Shown in pieces: positions 34,431 through 43,973 of a DNA stretch of 64,000 bases (position 1 is its first letter; every line of letters starts with the position of its first letter). Made by a program: the position numbers and the translations under genes. The notes below the pieces were generated by a model. That model did no database searches and was not told the DNA's origin. It was given only the letters and a program-made list of their open reading frames with translations. Source of the stretch: Deltaproteobacteria bacterium. Its GTDB lineage: Bacteria; Desulfobacterota; Desulfomonilia; UBA1062. The stretch is taken from the NCBI GenBank assembly GCA_017992605.1, contig JAGOOG010000007.1, positions 56,199-120,198 on the forward strand. Reading direction: 5' to 3'.

Positions 34431-36182
34431 ATGCAAAGCATTCAAGGGCATATGGCAGCAATGACCAGCTGGGAGAGGATCATCGACTGCGTGGGAGATG
34501 GGCTCTTCCTTCTCGATGGTTCAGGAACGGTCATTGCCGTCAACCGTGCGTACGAGGTCATGTCGGGCTTCAGCAGAGAGGAGATCGTCGGGACCGACTG
34601 CGTCGAGGTGGCAAGAAAAACCATCACGGCCGGAGACCTGGACAGGGTTCTGCGGGTTCTCAGGGACGCGCTCGAGGGCAAGGACATCCCTCCCACCCGT
34701 ACAACCATCTCGACAAAGGACGGCCGGGAAAAACCGATATATTATTCTACTTCTTTCATCAGGAAAGACGATGGAAAGCCAGAGGCGATCGTTTCGGTCA
34801 TCAAGGACATCAGCGATGTCACCAGGGCCGAAGAGTTGTTGCAGGAGAGCGAGCGGCGGTTCGAGGCATTCATGGACAACAGCCACTTCATCTCCTGGAT
34901 GAAGGATGAACATGGACGGATCGTCTACCTCAGCAAGCCCTACGAGAGAAGGTTCGGGGTGAGGCTCGAGGATGTGAGAGGAAAGACCGATTTCGAGATC
35001 TGGCCTGAGGATGTGGCAGAGCAGTTCTGGAAGAATGACCAGCTAATCCTGCAGAGCTGGCATCCCTCCGAGATGGTCGAGCAGGCTCTCAACCCCGATG
35101 GGAGCACATCTTACTGGTGGAACATGAAATTCCCCTTCCAGGATGCGATGCGAAGGCGGTATGTCGGGGGGATCGGCATCGACATCACCGAGCACAGGCT
35201 CATCGAGGAGACCCTCAGGGAGAGGGAGCAACTCCTCATCGCCACCCAGGCATTGAGCAAGGTCGGCGGCTGGGAATGGGACGTACAGAACAAGACCATG
35301 GTATGGACGAAGGAAACCTACCGTATTCACGGCATGGTACCGGGAGAATGTGCCCCGGGGTCGCCGGAGCACATCGAGAAGAGCGAGGCATGTTATGCCC
35401 CCGAGGCCCGCGCTGCCATCATGGACGCCTTCCGTCGTTGCTGTGAGCAGGGCACACCCTACGACATGGAGCTCCCCTTCACCAATGTCCAGGGCCGTGC
35501 CATGTGGGTTCGAACCAAGGCAGAAGCTTTGTTCGACGGCGATCGGGTTGTGAAGGTCAACGGCAACATCATGGATATCACCGAGCGCAGGCAGGTGGAG
35601 GAGGAACTCAGGAGGCACAGGGATTATCTCGACGACATGGTCAGGGAACGCACTGCCGAGGTGACCAGGGCGTACCAGGAACTGGAGCTGGAGAACAGGT
35701 TGAGAAAAAAGAAAGAGGCCGCCTTGAGGGCAAGGGAAAGGCAGCTCAAGAGGGAACAGGCGGAGGTCAGCGAAGTGAACACTGCCCTGAAGGTTCTTCT
35801 CAAGCACAGAGAAGAAGACAAGATACACATGGGAGAGAATATCGCCTCGAATATCAAGGTATCCATAGTGCCGTTCTTGAAGAGACTCGAGGATTCCGGG
35901 TTGGGAGATGACCAGAGGAAGATCCTGTCCATCGTGAAGTCCGGGCTCGAAGACATATCCTCGCCCTTCATCAGAAAGGTGTCTTCCGAGCATCTGGGCC
36001 TCACCCCGAGTGAGCTGAAGGTGGCAACCCTTATCAGAGAAGGCAAGACATCCAAGGAGATAGCAGAATTATTGCATGTCTCTTACAACACCACCATCAC
36101 GCACCGGTCCAATGTCAGGAAAAAGCTCGGGTTGTCAAACAAGAAAGAGAACCTGAGGCTGTATCTTCAGAGCCTGGATTGA
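34431..36182 (+). CDS. PAS-domain transcriptional regulator with C-terminal LuxR-type HTH
   Basis: A 583-residue cytoplasmic protein with about three PAS domains (residues 10-130, 145-270 and 285-395; for example GDGLFLLDGSGTVIAVNRAYEVMSG and ISWMKDEHGRIVYLSKPYERRFG), a charged coiled coil (about 395-450) and a C-terminal LuxR HTH: LTPSELKVATLIREGKTSKEIAELL, then NTTITHRSNVRKKLGLSNKKENLR. There is no kinase domain, so signals sensed by PAS would act directly on DNA binding. GGGGGG lies 5 bases before ATG 34431. It shares an alpha-helical linker (LKVLL...REE.K) with the regulator at 59553. Confidence 0.87.
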   Translation: MQSIQGHMAAMTSWERIIDCVGDGLFLLDGSGTVIAVNRAYEVMSGFSREEIVGTDCVEVARKTITAGDLDRVLRVLRDALEGKDIPPTRTTISTKDGREKPIYYSTSFIRKDDGKPEAIVSVIKDISDVTRAEELLQESERRFEAFMDNSHFISWMKDEHGRIVYLSKPYERRFGVRLEDVRGKTDFEIWPEDVAEQFWKNDQLILQSWHPSEMVEQALNPDGSTSYWWNMKFPFQDAMRRRYVGGIGIDITEHRLIEETLREREQLLIATQALSKVGGWEWDVQNKTMVWTKETYRIHGMVPGECAPGSPEHIEKSEACYAPEARAAIMDAFRRCCEQGTPYDMELPFTNVQGRAMWVRTKAEALFDGDRVVKVNGNIMDITERRQVEEELRRHRDYLDDMVRERTAEVTRAYQELELENRLRKKKEAALRARERQLKREQAEVSEVNTALKVLLKHREEDKIHMGENIASNIKVSIVPFLKRLEDSGLGDDQRKILSIVKSGLEDISSPFIRKVSSEHLGLTPSELKVATLIREGKTSKEIAELLHVSYNTTITHRSNVRKKLGLSNKKENLRLYLQSLD

Positions 36183-36381
36183 GGGTGCACCACCACTTGC
36201 TTCAGGTGTCGCGTACGGGTCACGGGAGTGCCCCGTCATTCGTTTCGCAGTACAAAACCGACATAAATAATCATGAAACACGGTATGTTATCCTTGCACG
36301 CACGTGTCATCTATTGCTTTATGGTTGTCAAAGGGTTAATTTTTTAAGAGGAACAAACCATTCATCGAAGGGGAGGTAACC

Positions 36382-36690
36382 ATGGGCAAATCGTTTGCAG
36401 CATTTCTCAGGGGTATTCTTTCGGCGGTCGTCATCCTGGTCTTTGTTTTCGCAATCTCCAGCTGCCAGAAGAAGGAAGGCGCCATGGAGGAAATGGGGAA
36501 GACGGCTGATGAAGCGATAGAAGCCACCACAGACGCTGCAGAAGATGTCGGGGCAAAGATAGGCGAAGGTGTGGAAGCGACAAAGGAGGCTGTGGAAGAT
36601 GCCGGTCAGGCCGTGAGTGAAGGGGCCGAGAAGACGGTAGAAGCAGTGGAAGGTGCCGCAGAGGAGGTTGAGAAAGCCGTAACGGAATAA
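36382..36690 (+). CDS. Small lipoprotein with a helical Glu/Ala-rich tail
   Basis: A 102-residue protein: a basic N-terminus, hydrophobic segment ILSAVVILVFVFAI and lipobox-like ISSCQKK (Cys about 28), followed by a long amphipathic helix built from repeated DEAIEATTDAAEDV-like units, rich in Ala, Glu and Lys with no strand-breaking residues. Such tails often form coiled coils. Probably a lipid-anchored envelope protein of unknown function. AAGGGGAGG precedes the ATG. Confidence 0.75.
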   Translation: MGKSFAAFLRGILSAVVILVFVFAISSCQKKEGAMEEMGKTADEAIEATTDAAEDVGAKIGEGVEATKEAVEDAGQAVSEGAEKTVEAVEGAAEEVEKAVTE

Positions 36691-36806
36691 GCGTCCTGTC
36701 CTTGTAAGCCGGGGCGGAAGCCTCAAAACGATCCTGACGAAGATGGAAATGCCAGTGCCGTGTCGAGGTATGCCCACAGCACTTCGACCTCGGGAAAGGT
36801 GAAACC

Positions 36807-37049
36807 ATGAGTATACTACTGTTCTTGGTTATCGGTGCCGTGGCGGGTTGGTTGGCCGGGAAGATAATGCGAGGGGGCGGTTTCGGCCTTCTGGGCAACA
36901 TAGTGATAGGCATCGTCGGTGCGGTGGTCGGGGGGTTCGCCTTCGGGTTGCTCGGCATCAAGGCGGGAGGAACCATTGGCTCTCTCGTGACAGCCACGGC
37001 AGGGGCCGTACTGGTGTTGTACCTCGTGTCGTTGATCAAGAAGCAATGA
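36807..37049 (+). CDS. GlsB/YeaQ/YmgE family stress-response membrane protein
   Basis: An 80-residue protein of three TM helices separated by Gly-rich turns: MSILLFLVIGAVAGWLAGKIMRGGGFGLLGN, IVIGIVGAVVGGFAFGLLG and ATAGAVLVLYLVSLIKK. This is the YeaQ/YmgE/Transgly-associated fold, found in many bacteria and induced by stress; its molecular role is not established. It lies after the small lipoprotein and before a convergent aquaporin gene. Confidence 0.85.
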   Translation: MSILLFLVIGAVAGWLAGKIMRGGGFGLLGNIVIGIVGAVVGGFAFGLLGIKAGGTIGSLVTATAGAVLVLYLVSLIKKQ

Positions 37050-37158
37050 TGCCGTACCCCGTTCCGTGACCGGTGAGGGTGACCGGCGGCACCTGACCGG
37101 TCACCACCACCTGTGCCGAGCTCCTGGTGGCTCCCCGTGCCCGGCGATGGTCTCGACC

Positions 37159-37851
37159 TCATGCTTTCGAGCTTCCCAGTATCCTGTAGACAATCCCCCC
37201 GAGAACCCCGCCGACTATGGGGGCGACCCAGAACAGCCACAACTGCTGGATCGCCCATCCGCCGGCGAACAGGGCAACCCCGGTGCTCCGGGCCGGGTTC
37301 ACCGATGTGTTCGTGACCGGAATGCTTATGAGATGGATGAGGGTCAGGCACAGGCCGATGGCGATCGGCGCGAATCCTTCAGGTGCCTTCTCGTCAGTGG
37401 ACCCCATGATGACAAAGAGGAACATGAAGGTCATGACGATCTCGCAGACCAGGGCGGAGACGAGCGAGTATCCGCCTGGGGAGTGTTCCCCGTACCCGTT
37501 GCTGGCAAAGCCGGATGCCACGTCGAAGCCTGCGGCGCCGCTTGCGATGACGTAGAGGACGAAGGCTGCAGCTATCCCTCCGATCACCTGGGCTATGACG
37601 TACGGGATGAGGTCTTTTGCCGGAAACCGTCCGCCTGCAACGAGCCCGAAGGTGACGGCAGGGTTCAGATGGCAGCCCGAGATGTGCCCGATGGCAAAGG
37701 CCATGGTCAGAACAGTCAGGCCGAAGGCAAGGGCGACCCCGAGCAGTCCTATGCCTACCTCCGGAAAGGCGGCAGCCAGGACCGCACTGCCGCAGCCGCC
37801 GAGCACCAGCCAGAATGTCCCGAAAAACTCCGCGCCTAGTCTTCTCGTCAT
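37159..37851 (-). CDS. aqpZ: Aquaporin Z-type water channel
   Basis: A 230-residue six-TM MIP-family channel with both NPA boxes: [13 protein letters not shown] near residue 62 and [13 protein letters not shown] near residue 185. The residues just after the boxes (ARS after the second NPA) are typical of water-specific AqpZ; the residue at the arginine position of the constriction is R in NPARS. It carries water across the inner membrane in osmotic adjustment. AGGGAGG lies 6 bases before the ATG. It sits among other envelope-stress genes. Confidence 0.93.
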   Translation of the reverse strand: MTRRLGAEFFGTFWLVLGGCGSAVLAAAFPEVGIGLLGVALAFGLTVLTMAFAIGHISGCHLNPAVTFGLVAGGRFPAKDLIPYVIAQVIGGIAAAFVLYVIASGAAGFDVASGFASNGYGEHSPGGYSLVSALVCEIVMTFMFLFVIMGSTDEKAPEGFAPIAIGLCLTLIHLISIPVTNTSVNPARSTGVALFAGGWAIQQLWLFWVAPIVGGVLGGIVYRILGSSKA

Positions 37852-38098
37852 CGAGATCCTCCCTTCAAGGTATGAAAATATACGAAATGCGAGATTCCTT
37901 CCTGCACACTAGAATAATCCCGATCATTTTCCAGGCAAGGTCTGTCTCGCATAGACGCGGATGCAGCCGCTGCCCGGCTGGTCATCTCATGCCGCCCCGA
38001 GGCGCCGTGCACGGCCTCACGGATAATCGACCTTGTTTTTGTGGCGGGAAAGTGTAAGCTGATGGGTCACGATCACACTGAACGTTGAGGGGATGGAC

Positions 38099-38743
38099 AT
38101 GAAAGTGCGGGAAATCGTTTTCACCATGGTCATATTCGGTCTTGCGGGATGCAGCACCATGTACTACGGGGCCATGGAAAAGGTCGGCGTGCACAAGAGA
38201 GACATCATGGTAAACCGTGTCAAGGCGGCACGCGAGTCGCAGAGTGAAGCGAAGCAGCAGTTCCTGACGGCCATGGATCAGTTCAAGCGCGTCGTCAAGT
38301 TCCAGGGTGGTGACCTGGAGGCGGAGTACGACAGGCTCAACGGGACCCTGCAGAAGACCGAGGCCGGGGCGGCCGACGTCCGAAACCGCATTGCGGCCGT
38401 GGAGGACGTCTCGGAGGCCCTCTTCAGCGAGTGGCGCGCGGAGATTCAGCAGTACACGAGCGACGCCCTCAGGAAGTCGAGCCAGCAGAAGTACGATGCC
38501 ACGAAGCAGAAATACGGGCAACTCATCGCGGCCATGAAATCGGCCGAATCGAAACTCGAACCCGCGCTGGCCCCCTTGAGAGACCAGGTCCTGTTCATGA
38601 AGCACAACCTGAACGCACGTGCCATAGCCGGCCTGAGCAGCGAGGTGGTGAGCGTGCAGACGAATGTCGACAGGCTCGTGCGTGACATGGAAAAGGCCAT
38701 CGCCCAGGCCGACACGTTCATCGCCGCCCTGCAGGCGGAATGA
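38099..38743 (+). CDS. DUF2959 family lipoprotein
   Basis: A 214-residue protein starting with a signal peptide whose lipobox reads IFGLAGCSTMYYG, so it is lipid-anchored. YYGAMEKVGVHKRDIMVNRVKAARESQ is the DUF2959 signature. The rest is a long charged helical region (residues 30-210), suggesting coiled coils. GAGGGG lies 6 bases before ATG 38099; an ATG two codons earlier is less well placed. Its function is unknown; the position beside YeaQ and aquaporin suggests an envelope role. Confidence 0.85.
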   Translation: MKVREIVFTMVIFGLAGCSTMYYGAMEKVGVHKRDIMVNRVKAARESQSEAKQQFLTAMDQFKRVVKFQGGDLEAEYDRLNGTLQKTEAGAADVRNRIAAVEDVSEALFSEWRAEIQQYTSDALRKSSQQKYDATKQKYGQLIAAMKSAESKLEPALAPLRDQVLFMKHNLNARAIAGLSSEVVSVQTNVDRLVRDMEKAIAQADTFIAALQAE

Positions 38744-38933
38744 TCTCCGCCCGGAGGGTCTGTCATGACCCGAAGAGTCCGGCCAGCTCCCTGTCCGGTG
38801 TCCTGTGGCAAATCAACAACAATGCCCCGTGAGGGCCCTGTGATATTTTGGGGGGTTACCGTGGCACATGTTATGCTTGGAACATGCGTATCGAATGGGT
38901 ATGTGCCTTTGAGTCTTCATATGGGGATGCCTT

Positions 38934-41231
38934 ATGACAGACGCGTCCAAGACACGCAAAGGGCTTCAAGACGACATGGCCGGGGCACGTCGGGTGGCCG
39001 ACGGCGAACCGGGGACCTCCGCGACCGAACGCAGACGGATCGAAGAGGCCATCAGGGGGGGTGAATCCCGTTACCGCAGTCTGGTGGAGAACGCCCTTGA
39101 CGTGCTGTGGGTCTTTGACCTCGACCTGGGCTACACGTATATCAGCCCTTCGGTCAGACGCCTGCTGGGGTACAGCGTCGAAGAGGCGAAGACACGTTCC
39201 CTGGAGCAGCTGCTGACCCCCGAATCGGCACAGAAGGCACGGGATCTCTTCGCGAAGGAGCGGCTTCTCGGTGTCACCGGGCATCCTCACGGACCTGACT
39301 GGTCCCTCACGACCGACTTTGAGATGATCCACAAGGACGGTTCAACGTTCTGGGCGGAGATCACCATGAACCCCTTCTCCGATGAGGCAGGCCGGATCAA
39401 GGGCATCATGGGCATCACCCGTGACATCACCCAGCGCAAGAAGATCGAGGAGGACCTGAAGAGACACCGTGACAGCCTCGAAGACATGGTGAAGGCCCGA
39501 ACGGCCGACCTCGTCCGGGCCAACGAGGAGCTGAAGGCCGAAATACTCGAGCGCAGACGGGCGGAGGATGCCCTGCGCGAGATGACAGAGAAATTCCGCA
39601 TCCATTTTGCCCTTGCCAACGATGTCATGTTCTCCTACGACAACCAGTTCAGGGTGCTCAGCGTCACGCCGAACGTCGAGCGGGTCCTTGGATACAAGCC
39701 TGAAGAGTTCATCGGCAAGACCTTCCAGGAGGCCGGGGTGCTGCATCCCGACTCCATGGACAGTGCATTTCACAACGCGCTTCACATTCTCTCCGGAGAA
39801 CCTGTCTACTCATCGGTCTACAAGTTCATCAGCAGAGACGGTCGGACGCTCTACGGAGAGGTGAGCGGCGTGCCCTGCATGCGGAACGGGTGCGTATACG
39901 CGGTGACGACGATTGCCAGGGACATCACACAACGGGTGGAAATGGCCGCCGCCATACAGGAGAGCGAGGAGAGATACCGCGTGACCCTTCAGGGCGTACC
40001 GGATGCCGTGAGCATCATGAGGGTATCGGATTGCGAGTATCTCTATGTGAACAATGCGTTCAGCAAGATCCTGGGATATTCCCTCGAAGAAGTGAAGGGG
40101 AAGACCCCCTTTGACCTGAACCTGCCCGTATCTGCCGATGCCCTTGACCTTTGCATGCATCTCGTCCGGAACAATGAACCGTTCGAAAGCATGGAACGTC
40201 AATTCAGGACGAGCAACGGCACCGTCATCGATACGCTCCTGTCTGCAAGGCCGGTTCACTACGACGGGCAGGACTGTGTGGTCACGGTGATAAAGGATAT
40301 CACCGTGCTCAAGCAGATGGTGGAGGAGAGGAAAAGGGTGGAATTCCAGTCCGGCAAGATGGAGTCCATCGGGACCCTGGCGAGCGGCATTGCACACGAT
40401 TTCAACAACATCCTGACATCAATCATAGGATACACCCGGATGTCGATGAAGGATATCCTGAGGCTGGCGCAGGGCGAGAAGGACGTGGAGGCGGTTCGCA
40501 GCGATCTCGAAGAGGTGGGCAAGGCGGCCCGCAGGGCACAGGATCTGGTGAATCACATCCTTGCCTTCAGCCGGCATGGAGAAAAGGCATACAGCACCGT
40601 TGACCTGGCCTCTACGTTCAGGGAATCGCTCAAGGTGCTCCGAACGACCCTGCCCTCGAATGTCAAGGTCCACGAGGACCTGGGGGAGGGGTACATGATC
40701 TCGGGAGACCCGGCGCTGCTTCACCAGGTGATAACGAATCTCTGCACCAACGCGGTCCATGCCATGGACAGGACGGGGGGAGATCTCGAGGTGGGTCTTC
40801 GTTGTGTACGTGTCAAGGATGCTGAGCTCGAACCTGAAGTGGCACCGGGGAATTACATCAGGCTCAGCGTGAAGGACACCGGGCCGGGCATGTCCTCGGC
40901 CGTCATGGCACGGATCTTCGACCCTTATTTCACCACCCGATGGAAAGGTCATGGCACGGGCCTCGGCCTGTCGATCGTACACGGCATCGTGAAGAACCAT
41001 GGAGGTGCCATCATGTGCAGGAGTGCGCCCGGGAAGGGGACCTCCTTCGAGGTCTATTTCCCGGAGTATGCGCATGAGCACGAAGCCACGGAACCGAGCG
41101 CCAGCCAGACCGGTCTCGTCGAGGACAGGAGGATCCTCGATCTCGATGAGGGGATGTCCGGCACCGGAACGAGGGGAAAACCCGTGAAGAACAGGGGTGT
41201 TCATCACAAGCAGGACGTCCCGGGAAAGTGA
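38934..41231 (+). CDS. PAS-domain sensor histidine kinase
   Basis: A 765-residue soluble kinase with three PAS domains (about 45-170, 210-330 and 340-455; the second is YSPSYDN-type with LGYKPEEFIGKTFQEAG), a coiled coil at 170-205, then HisKA with the H-box GIAHDFNNILTS (His488), and HATPase with N-box NLCTNAVHAM, DTGPGMS, FDPYFTTRWKGHGTGLGLSIVHG. The HDFNN motif is the class common in Desulfobacterota hybrid kinases. No TM helix is present. The C-terminal tail (VEDRRILDLDEG onward) looks like a degraded start of a receiver domain. No cognate regulator is adjacent. Confidence 0.9.
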   Translation: MTDASKTRKGLQDDMAGARRVADGEPGTSATERRRIEEAIRGGESRYRSLVENALDVLWVFDLDLGYTYISPSVRRLLGYSVEEAKTRSLEQLLTPESAQKARDLFAKERLLGVTGHPHGPDWSLTTDFEMIHKDGSTFWAEITMNPFSDEAGRIKGIMGITRDITQRKKIEEDLKRHRDSLEDMVKARTADLVRANEELKAEILERRRAEDALREMTEKFRIHFALANDVMFSYDNQFRVLSVTPNVERVLGYKPEEFIGKTFQEAGVLHPDSMDSAFHNALHILSGEPVYSSVYKFISRDGRTLYGEVSGVPCMRNGCVYAVTTIARDITQRVEMAAAIQESEERYRVTLQGVPDAVSIMRVSDCEYLYVNNAFSKILGYSLEEVKGKTPFDLNLPVSADALDLCMHLVRNNEPFESMERQFRTSNGTVIDTLLSARPVHYDGQDCVVTVIKDITVLKQMVEERKRVEFQSGKMESIGTLASGIAHDFNNILTSIIGYTRMSMKDILRLAQGEKDVEAVRSDLEEVGKAARRAQDLVNHILAFSRHGEKAYSTVDLASTFRESLKVLRTTLPSNVKVHEDLGEGYMISGDPALLHQVITNLCTNAVHAMDRTGGDLEVGLRCVRVKDAELEPEVAPGNYIRLSVKDTGPGMSSAVMARIFDPYFTTRWKGHGTGLGLSIVHGIVKNHGGAIMCRSAPGKGTSFEVYFPEYAHEHEATEPSASQTGLVEDRRILDLDEGMSGTGTRGKPVKNRGVHHKQDVPGK

Positions 41232-41329
41232 TGCGGAGTCATCCGCGACCCGAGGTCGTGCCCATGCCGGGACGGTGGGCAGGGATTTGAGGGGTTGACC
41301 GGGGCGCGTTTTGAAACTAAGGAGACAGC

Positions 41330-42172
41330 ATGCGCTGGAAAGGAAGAAGGCAAAGTTCGAATGTCGAAGATCGTCGGGGTCGGACCACGAAGGGGGTGGT
41401 CGGGGGTGGAATAGGTACGATCATCATCGCGCTCGCCATATACTTTCTCGGCGGCGATCCGACACCCATCCTGGAAAATGCGCAGTTGAGCACTGCGCAG
41501 ACCGGGGCGCCCTATCAGGAGACGGCCGAGGAGAAGGAGCTCGCCCAGTTCGTGTCGGTGGTCCTCGCCGAGACCGAAGATGTATGGACTGAACTGCTCC
41601 GCAGGGAAGGACTGGAGTATCAGTGTCCGGCCCTGGTGCTCTATTCCGGCAGTGTCCAGTCCGCGTGCGGGCTTTCCGGTGCGGCCACCGGCCCCTTCTA
41701 TTGCCCGGGCGACCACAAGGTCTACATCGACCTGAGTTTCTATGACGAGCTGCAGCAGCGATTCAAGGCTCCGGGTGACTTTGCCATGGCGTACGTGATC
41801 GCCCACGAAGTGGGGCACCACGTCCAGACGCTCCTCGGCGTCATGGAGAAGGTGATGGCCCTCCGGTCGAGGCTCAGCGAGAAGGAGTTCAACCAGTACC
41901 TCGTCCGTCTCGAACTGCAGGCGGATTATCTGGCCGGGGTGTGGGCCCATCACGCGAAAAGGATGAACCTGCTCGATGAGGGGGACCTCGACGAGGCGAT
42001 CAATGCCGCCAGCGCAGTCGGTGACGACCGCATTCAGAAGAGCATGCAGGGCTATGTCGTGCCGGACAGCTTCACCCATGGGACGTCTGAGCAAAGAAAG
42101 CAGTGGTTCTATAAAGGATTCAGAGCGGGCGATCTGAGCGGATGGAACACCTTCCAGGAAGGAAACCTGTAG
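41330..42172 (+). CDS. YpfJ-like neutral zinc metallopeptidase
   Basis: A 280-residue protein of the PF04228 family: MRWKGRRQSSNVEDRRG, a single N-terminal TM helix at about 22-42, then a conserved domain with CPGDHKVYIDLSFY and the zinc-binding VIAHEVGHHVQ, with a third ligand region further on (ELQADYLAGVWAHH). Membership in this family is clear; the substrate is unknown. AAGGAG lies before the ATG. Together with the next gene it forms a pair of putative membrane metalloproteases. Confidence 0.9.
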   Translation: MRWKGRRQSSNVEDRRGRTTKGVVGGGIGTIIIALAIYFLGGDPTPILENAQLSTAQTGAPYQETAEEKELAQFVSVVLAETEDVWTELLRREGLEYQCPALVLYSGSVQSACGLSGAATGPFYCPGDHKVYIDLSFYDELQQRFKAPGDFAMAYVIAHEVGHHVQTLLGVMEKVMALRSRLSEKEFNQYLVRLELQADYLAGVWAHHAKRMNLLDEGDLDEAINAASAVGDDRIQKSMQGYVVPDSFTHGTSEQRKQWFYKGFRAGDLSGWNTFQEGNL

Positions 42173-42200
42173 ACCCGGGCGGAACACGGGGCCTCGACGC

Positions 42201-42632
42201 GTGTACGTGAAGATGATGAGCCGCTCGGCCCGCATAGTGCGCTATGCGTGGGCGTCGCCGTACTCCTTTGCGGGACTGCTGCTGGCCCTTGTGGCCATCC
42301 TGTCCGGCGCCTCCCTCCATCTCCGGGACGGGACCCTTGAAGTCGCGGGCGGGAGAATCGGTGCGTGGGTTAATCGTCTGCCCCGGTCCCTGCGTTTCTA
42401 CGCCATCACCCTCGGTCACGTCATCCTTGGCTCGAGCCACGACCTTCTCGACCTCCATCGTGCACACGAGCGCACGCATGTGAGGCAATACGAGCGCTGG
42501 GGCGTCCTGTTCGTGCCGCTGTATCTCCTGATGAGCCTCCTGCAGGTCCTTCGGGGCCGTGATCCCTACCGAGGGAACACCTTCGAGCGGGAAGCCGGGG
42601 TGCACCCCGGCACGGTCGAGGGCATACGCTGA
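42201..42632 (+). CDS. Small membrane protein with HExxH motif
   Basis: A 143-residue protein with two hydrophobic segments (PYSFAGLLLALVAILSG near the start and VLFVPLYLLMSLLQVL near residue 105) and the sequence AHERTHVRQYERWG. HERTH fits HExxH and is followed by xxQ, as in zinc peptidases of the DUF4157 kind. The family is not one I can name. The start is uncertain: GTG at 42201 is given, ATG at 42213 is possible. It lies 28 bases after the YpfJ-like gene and is probably cotranscribed. Confidence 0.65.
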   Translation: MYVKMMSRSARIVRYAWASPYSFAGLLLALVAILSGASLHLRDGTLEVAGGRIGAWVNRLPRSLRFYAITLGHVILGSSHDLLDLHRAHERTHVRQYERWGVLFVPLYLLMSLLQVLRGRDPYRGNTFEREAGVHPGTVEGIR

Positions 42633-42769
42633 AACATCCAGGAATGACGGGATATTGCAGCTGACGCTCCTTGCTTTCCGTTTTCAGAAGCTTATGTATA
42701 GGAAAGGGTGCCTCGTCAGTGTTCGCCTGCAGGGTGCTCATTCATGGCATGCATGGAAAGGAGATTACC

Positions 42770-43183
42770 ATGGGATTATTCGACCAAATCGTGGGTGGTC
42801 TGGCAGGAAAGTTCAGCGGCAAAGGTGACCAGAGCAACCTCATCGAGAGCGTCATGGGAATGCTCAACAACCCTCAGCTCGGTGGGCTGGAAGGGCTGGT
42901 GAAGAGTTTCAAGGAAAAGGGGCTCGAAAACGTTATCAGCTCGTGGATCGGCACGGGCGATAACAAGGCAATTTCCGGTGAACAGCTCCAGAAGGTCATC
43001 AGCGGCGACAGCATCAAGAAGATCGCCGACAAGATAGGCTCAACGAAGGAAGAGGCATCAAATCTTCTGGCCGGTATGTTGCCCCAGCTCATTGACAAGC
43101 TGACGCCTGACGGGAAACTGCCTGAGGGCAATCTGCTGGAAAAGGGGATGAGCCTCCTGAAGGACAAGCTCCTGAAGGAGTGA
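42770..43183 (+). CDS. YidB-like DUF937 protein
   Basis: A 137-residue protein matching the YidB/DUF937 pattern: MGLFDQIVGGLAGK, then GMLNNPQLGGLEGLVKSFKEKGLENVISSW, IGTGDNKAISGEQL, and a C-terminal ISGDSIKKIADKIG, LAGMLPQLIDKLTPDGKLP. Function is unknown. AAAGGAG lies 6 bases before the ATG at 42770, so an upstream extension was not used. Soluble, no TM helix. Confidence 0.88.
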   Translation: MGLFDQIVGGLAGKFSGKGDQSNLIESVMGMLNNPQLGGLEGLVKSFKEKGLENVISSWIGTGDNKAISGEQLQKVISGDSIKKIADKIGSTKEEASNLLAGMLPQLIDKLTPDGKLPEGNLLEKGMSLLKDKLLKE

Positions 43184-43254
43184 AATTCCCCAGACTGATG
43201 TAGACTTCGTCGCCTCCCCGATCGTCTGTACCGGTAGAGAAAGGAGATGCCGAG

Positions 43255-43854
43255 ATGAGACGAACCATGGTCGGGCCGCCGAAGATGACAATGTTCCTGG
43301 CGATTCTGGGACTCTTCGTGAGCGTCGTGGTCGCTCCGTCGCCTGTCATCGCAGAGACCTTCTGGAGCTTCGGATTCTCCGGGGGAAGCGCGGGTATCAA
43401 CGGGTTCACCCTGTCCATCAGTGATTACTGCGGCGGTTCCTGTGGGATCCCCGTGATCGTCGACCGCTATGGACCCCCTTACGGAAACGCATACGGCTCT
43501 TACCACAACCACCCGAGGCGTGACTGGAGGAGGCACGATGCCCACGGCGGCGGCTTTCCGCACCACATGAACAGGCCGGACGGGTACCACCAGGATTATC
43601 CGAGAGCTCACCACAACGATCAGCGTTTCAGCAGACCGGACGGGTATCAGCAGAATCATGCCAGGACGAACCGATACAACCAGGGCATGACAAGACCGAA
43701 TTCACACGACCAGAACTTCGGCAGGCCGGAGAGGTATCAGGACAATGGTCCTCGTCATGACCGGCAGGGCAAGAACATGGCCATGCAGAAGAGAGAGAAG
43801 CAGCGCCAGTGGGAGACGAGCATGATGAACAGGGGCCTGAACTTCCCCCGCTGA
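43255..43854 (+). CDS. Exported His/Asn/Arg-rich repeat protein
   Basis: A 199-residue protein with a signal peptide (TMFLAILGLFVSVVV, cleavage after IAE-like AET), a short conserved GGSAGINGF and YCGGSCGIP region, then a low-complexity tail (residues 75-170) of imperfect units RPDGYxQ...  with many His, Asn, Gln, Arg and Tyr. The tail could bind metal, polyanions or cell wall. AAGGAG is well placed. I do not recognise a family; the composition is unlike that of its neighbours. Confidence 0.7.
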   Translation: MRRTMVGPPKMTMFLAILGLFVSVVVAPSPVIAETFWSFGFSGGSAGINGFTLSISDYCGGSCGIPVIVDRYGPPYGNAYGSYHNHPRRDWRRHDAHGGGFPHHMNRPDGYHQDYPRAHHNDQRFSRPDGYQQNHARTNRYNQGMTRPNSHDQNFGRPERYQDNGPRHDRQGKNMAMQKREKQRQWETSMMNRGLNFPR

Positions 43855-43883
43855 TCGACTGCGCGTGGTTTTCAGAAGGGCAC

Positions 43884-43908
43884 GGGGAGCCTTACCACCA
43901 GGCTCCCC
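43884..43908 (+). terminator. GC hairpin between convergent genes
   Basis: GGGGAGCCT (43884-43892) and AGGCTCCCC (43900-43908) pair perfectly around a 7-base loop in the gap between two convergent stops. There is no T-run, so efficient intrinsic termination is uncertain. Confidence 0.5.
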
Positions 43909-43973
43909 TCGAGTTGCGATCCGGCCTGTTCCGCCCAGACCCGTGGCGGCATCGGCATCCTGAGGGAGAGCAG

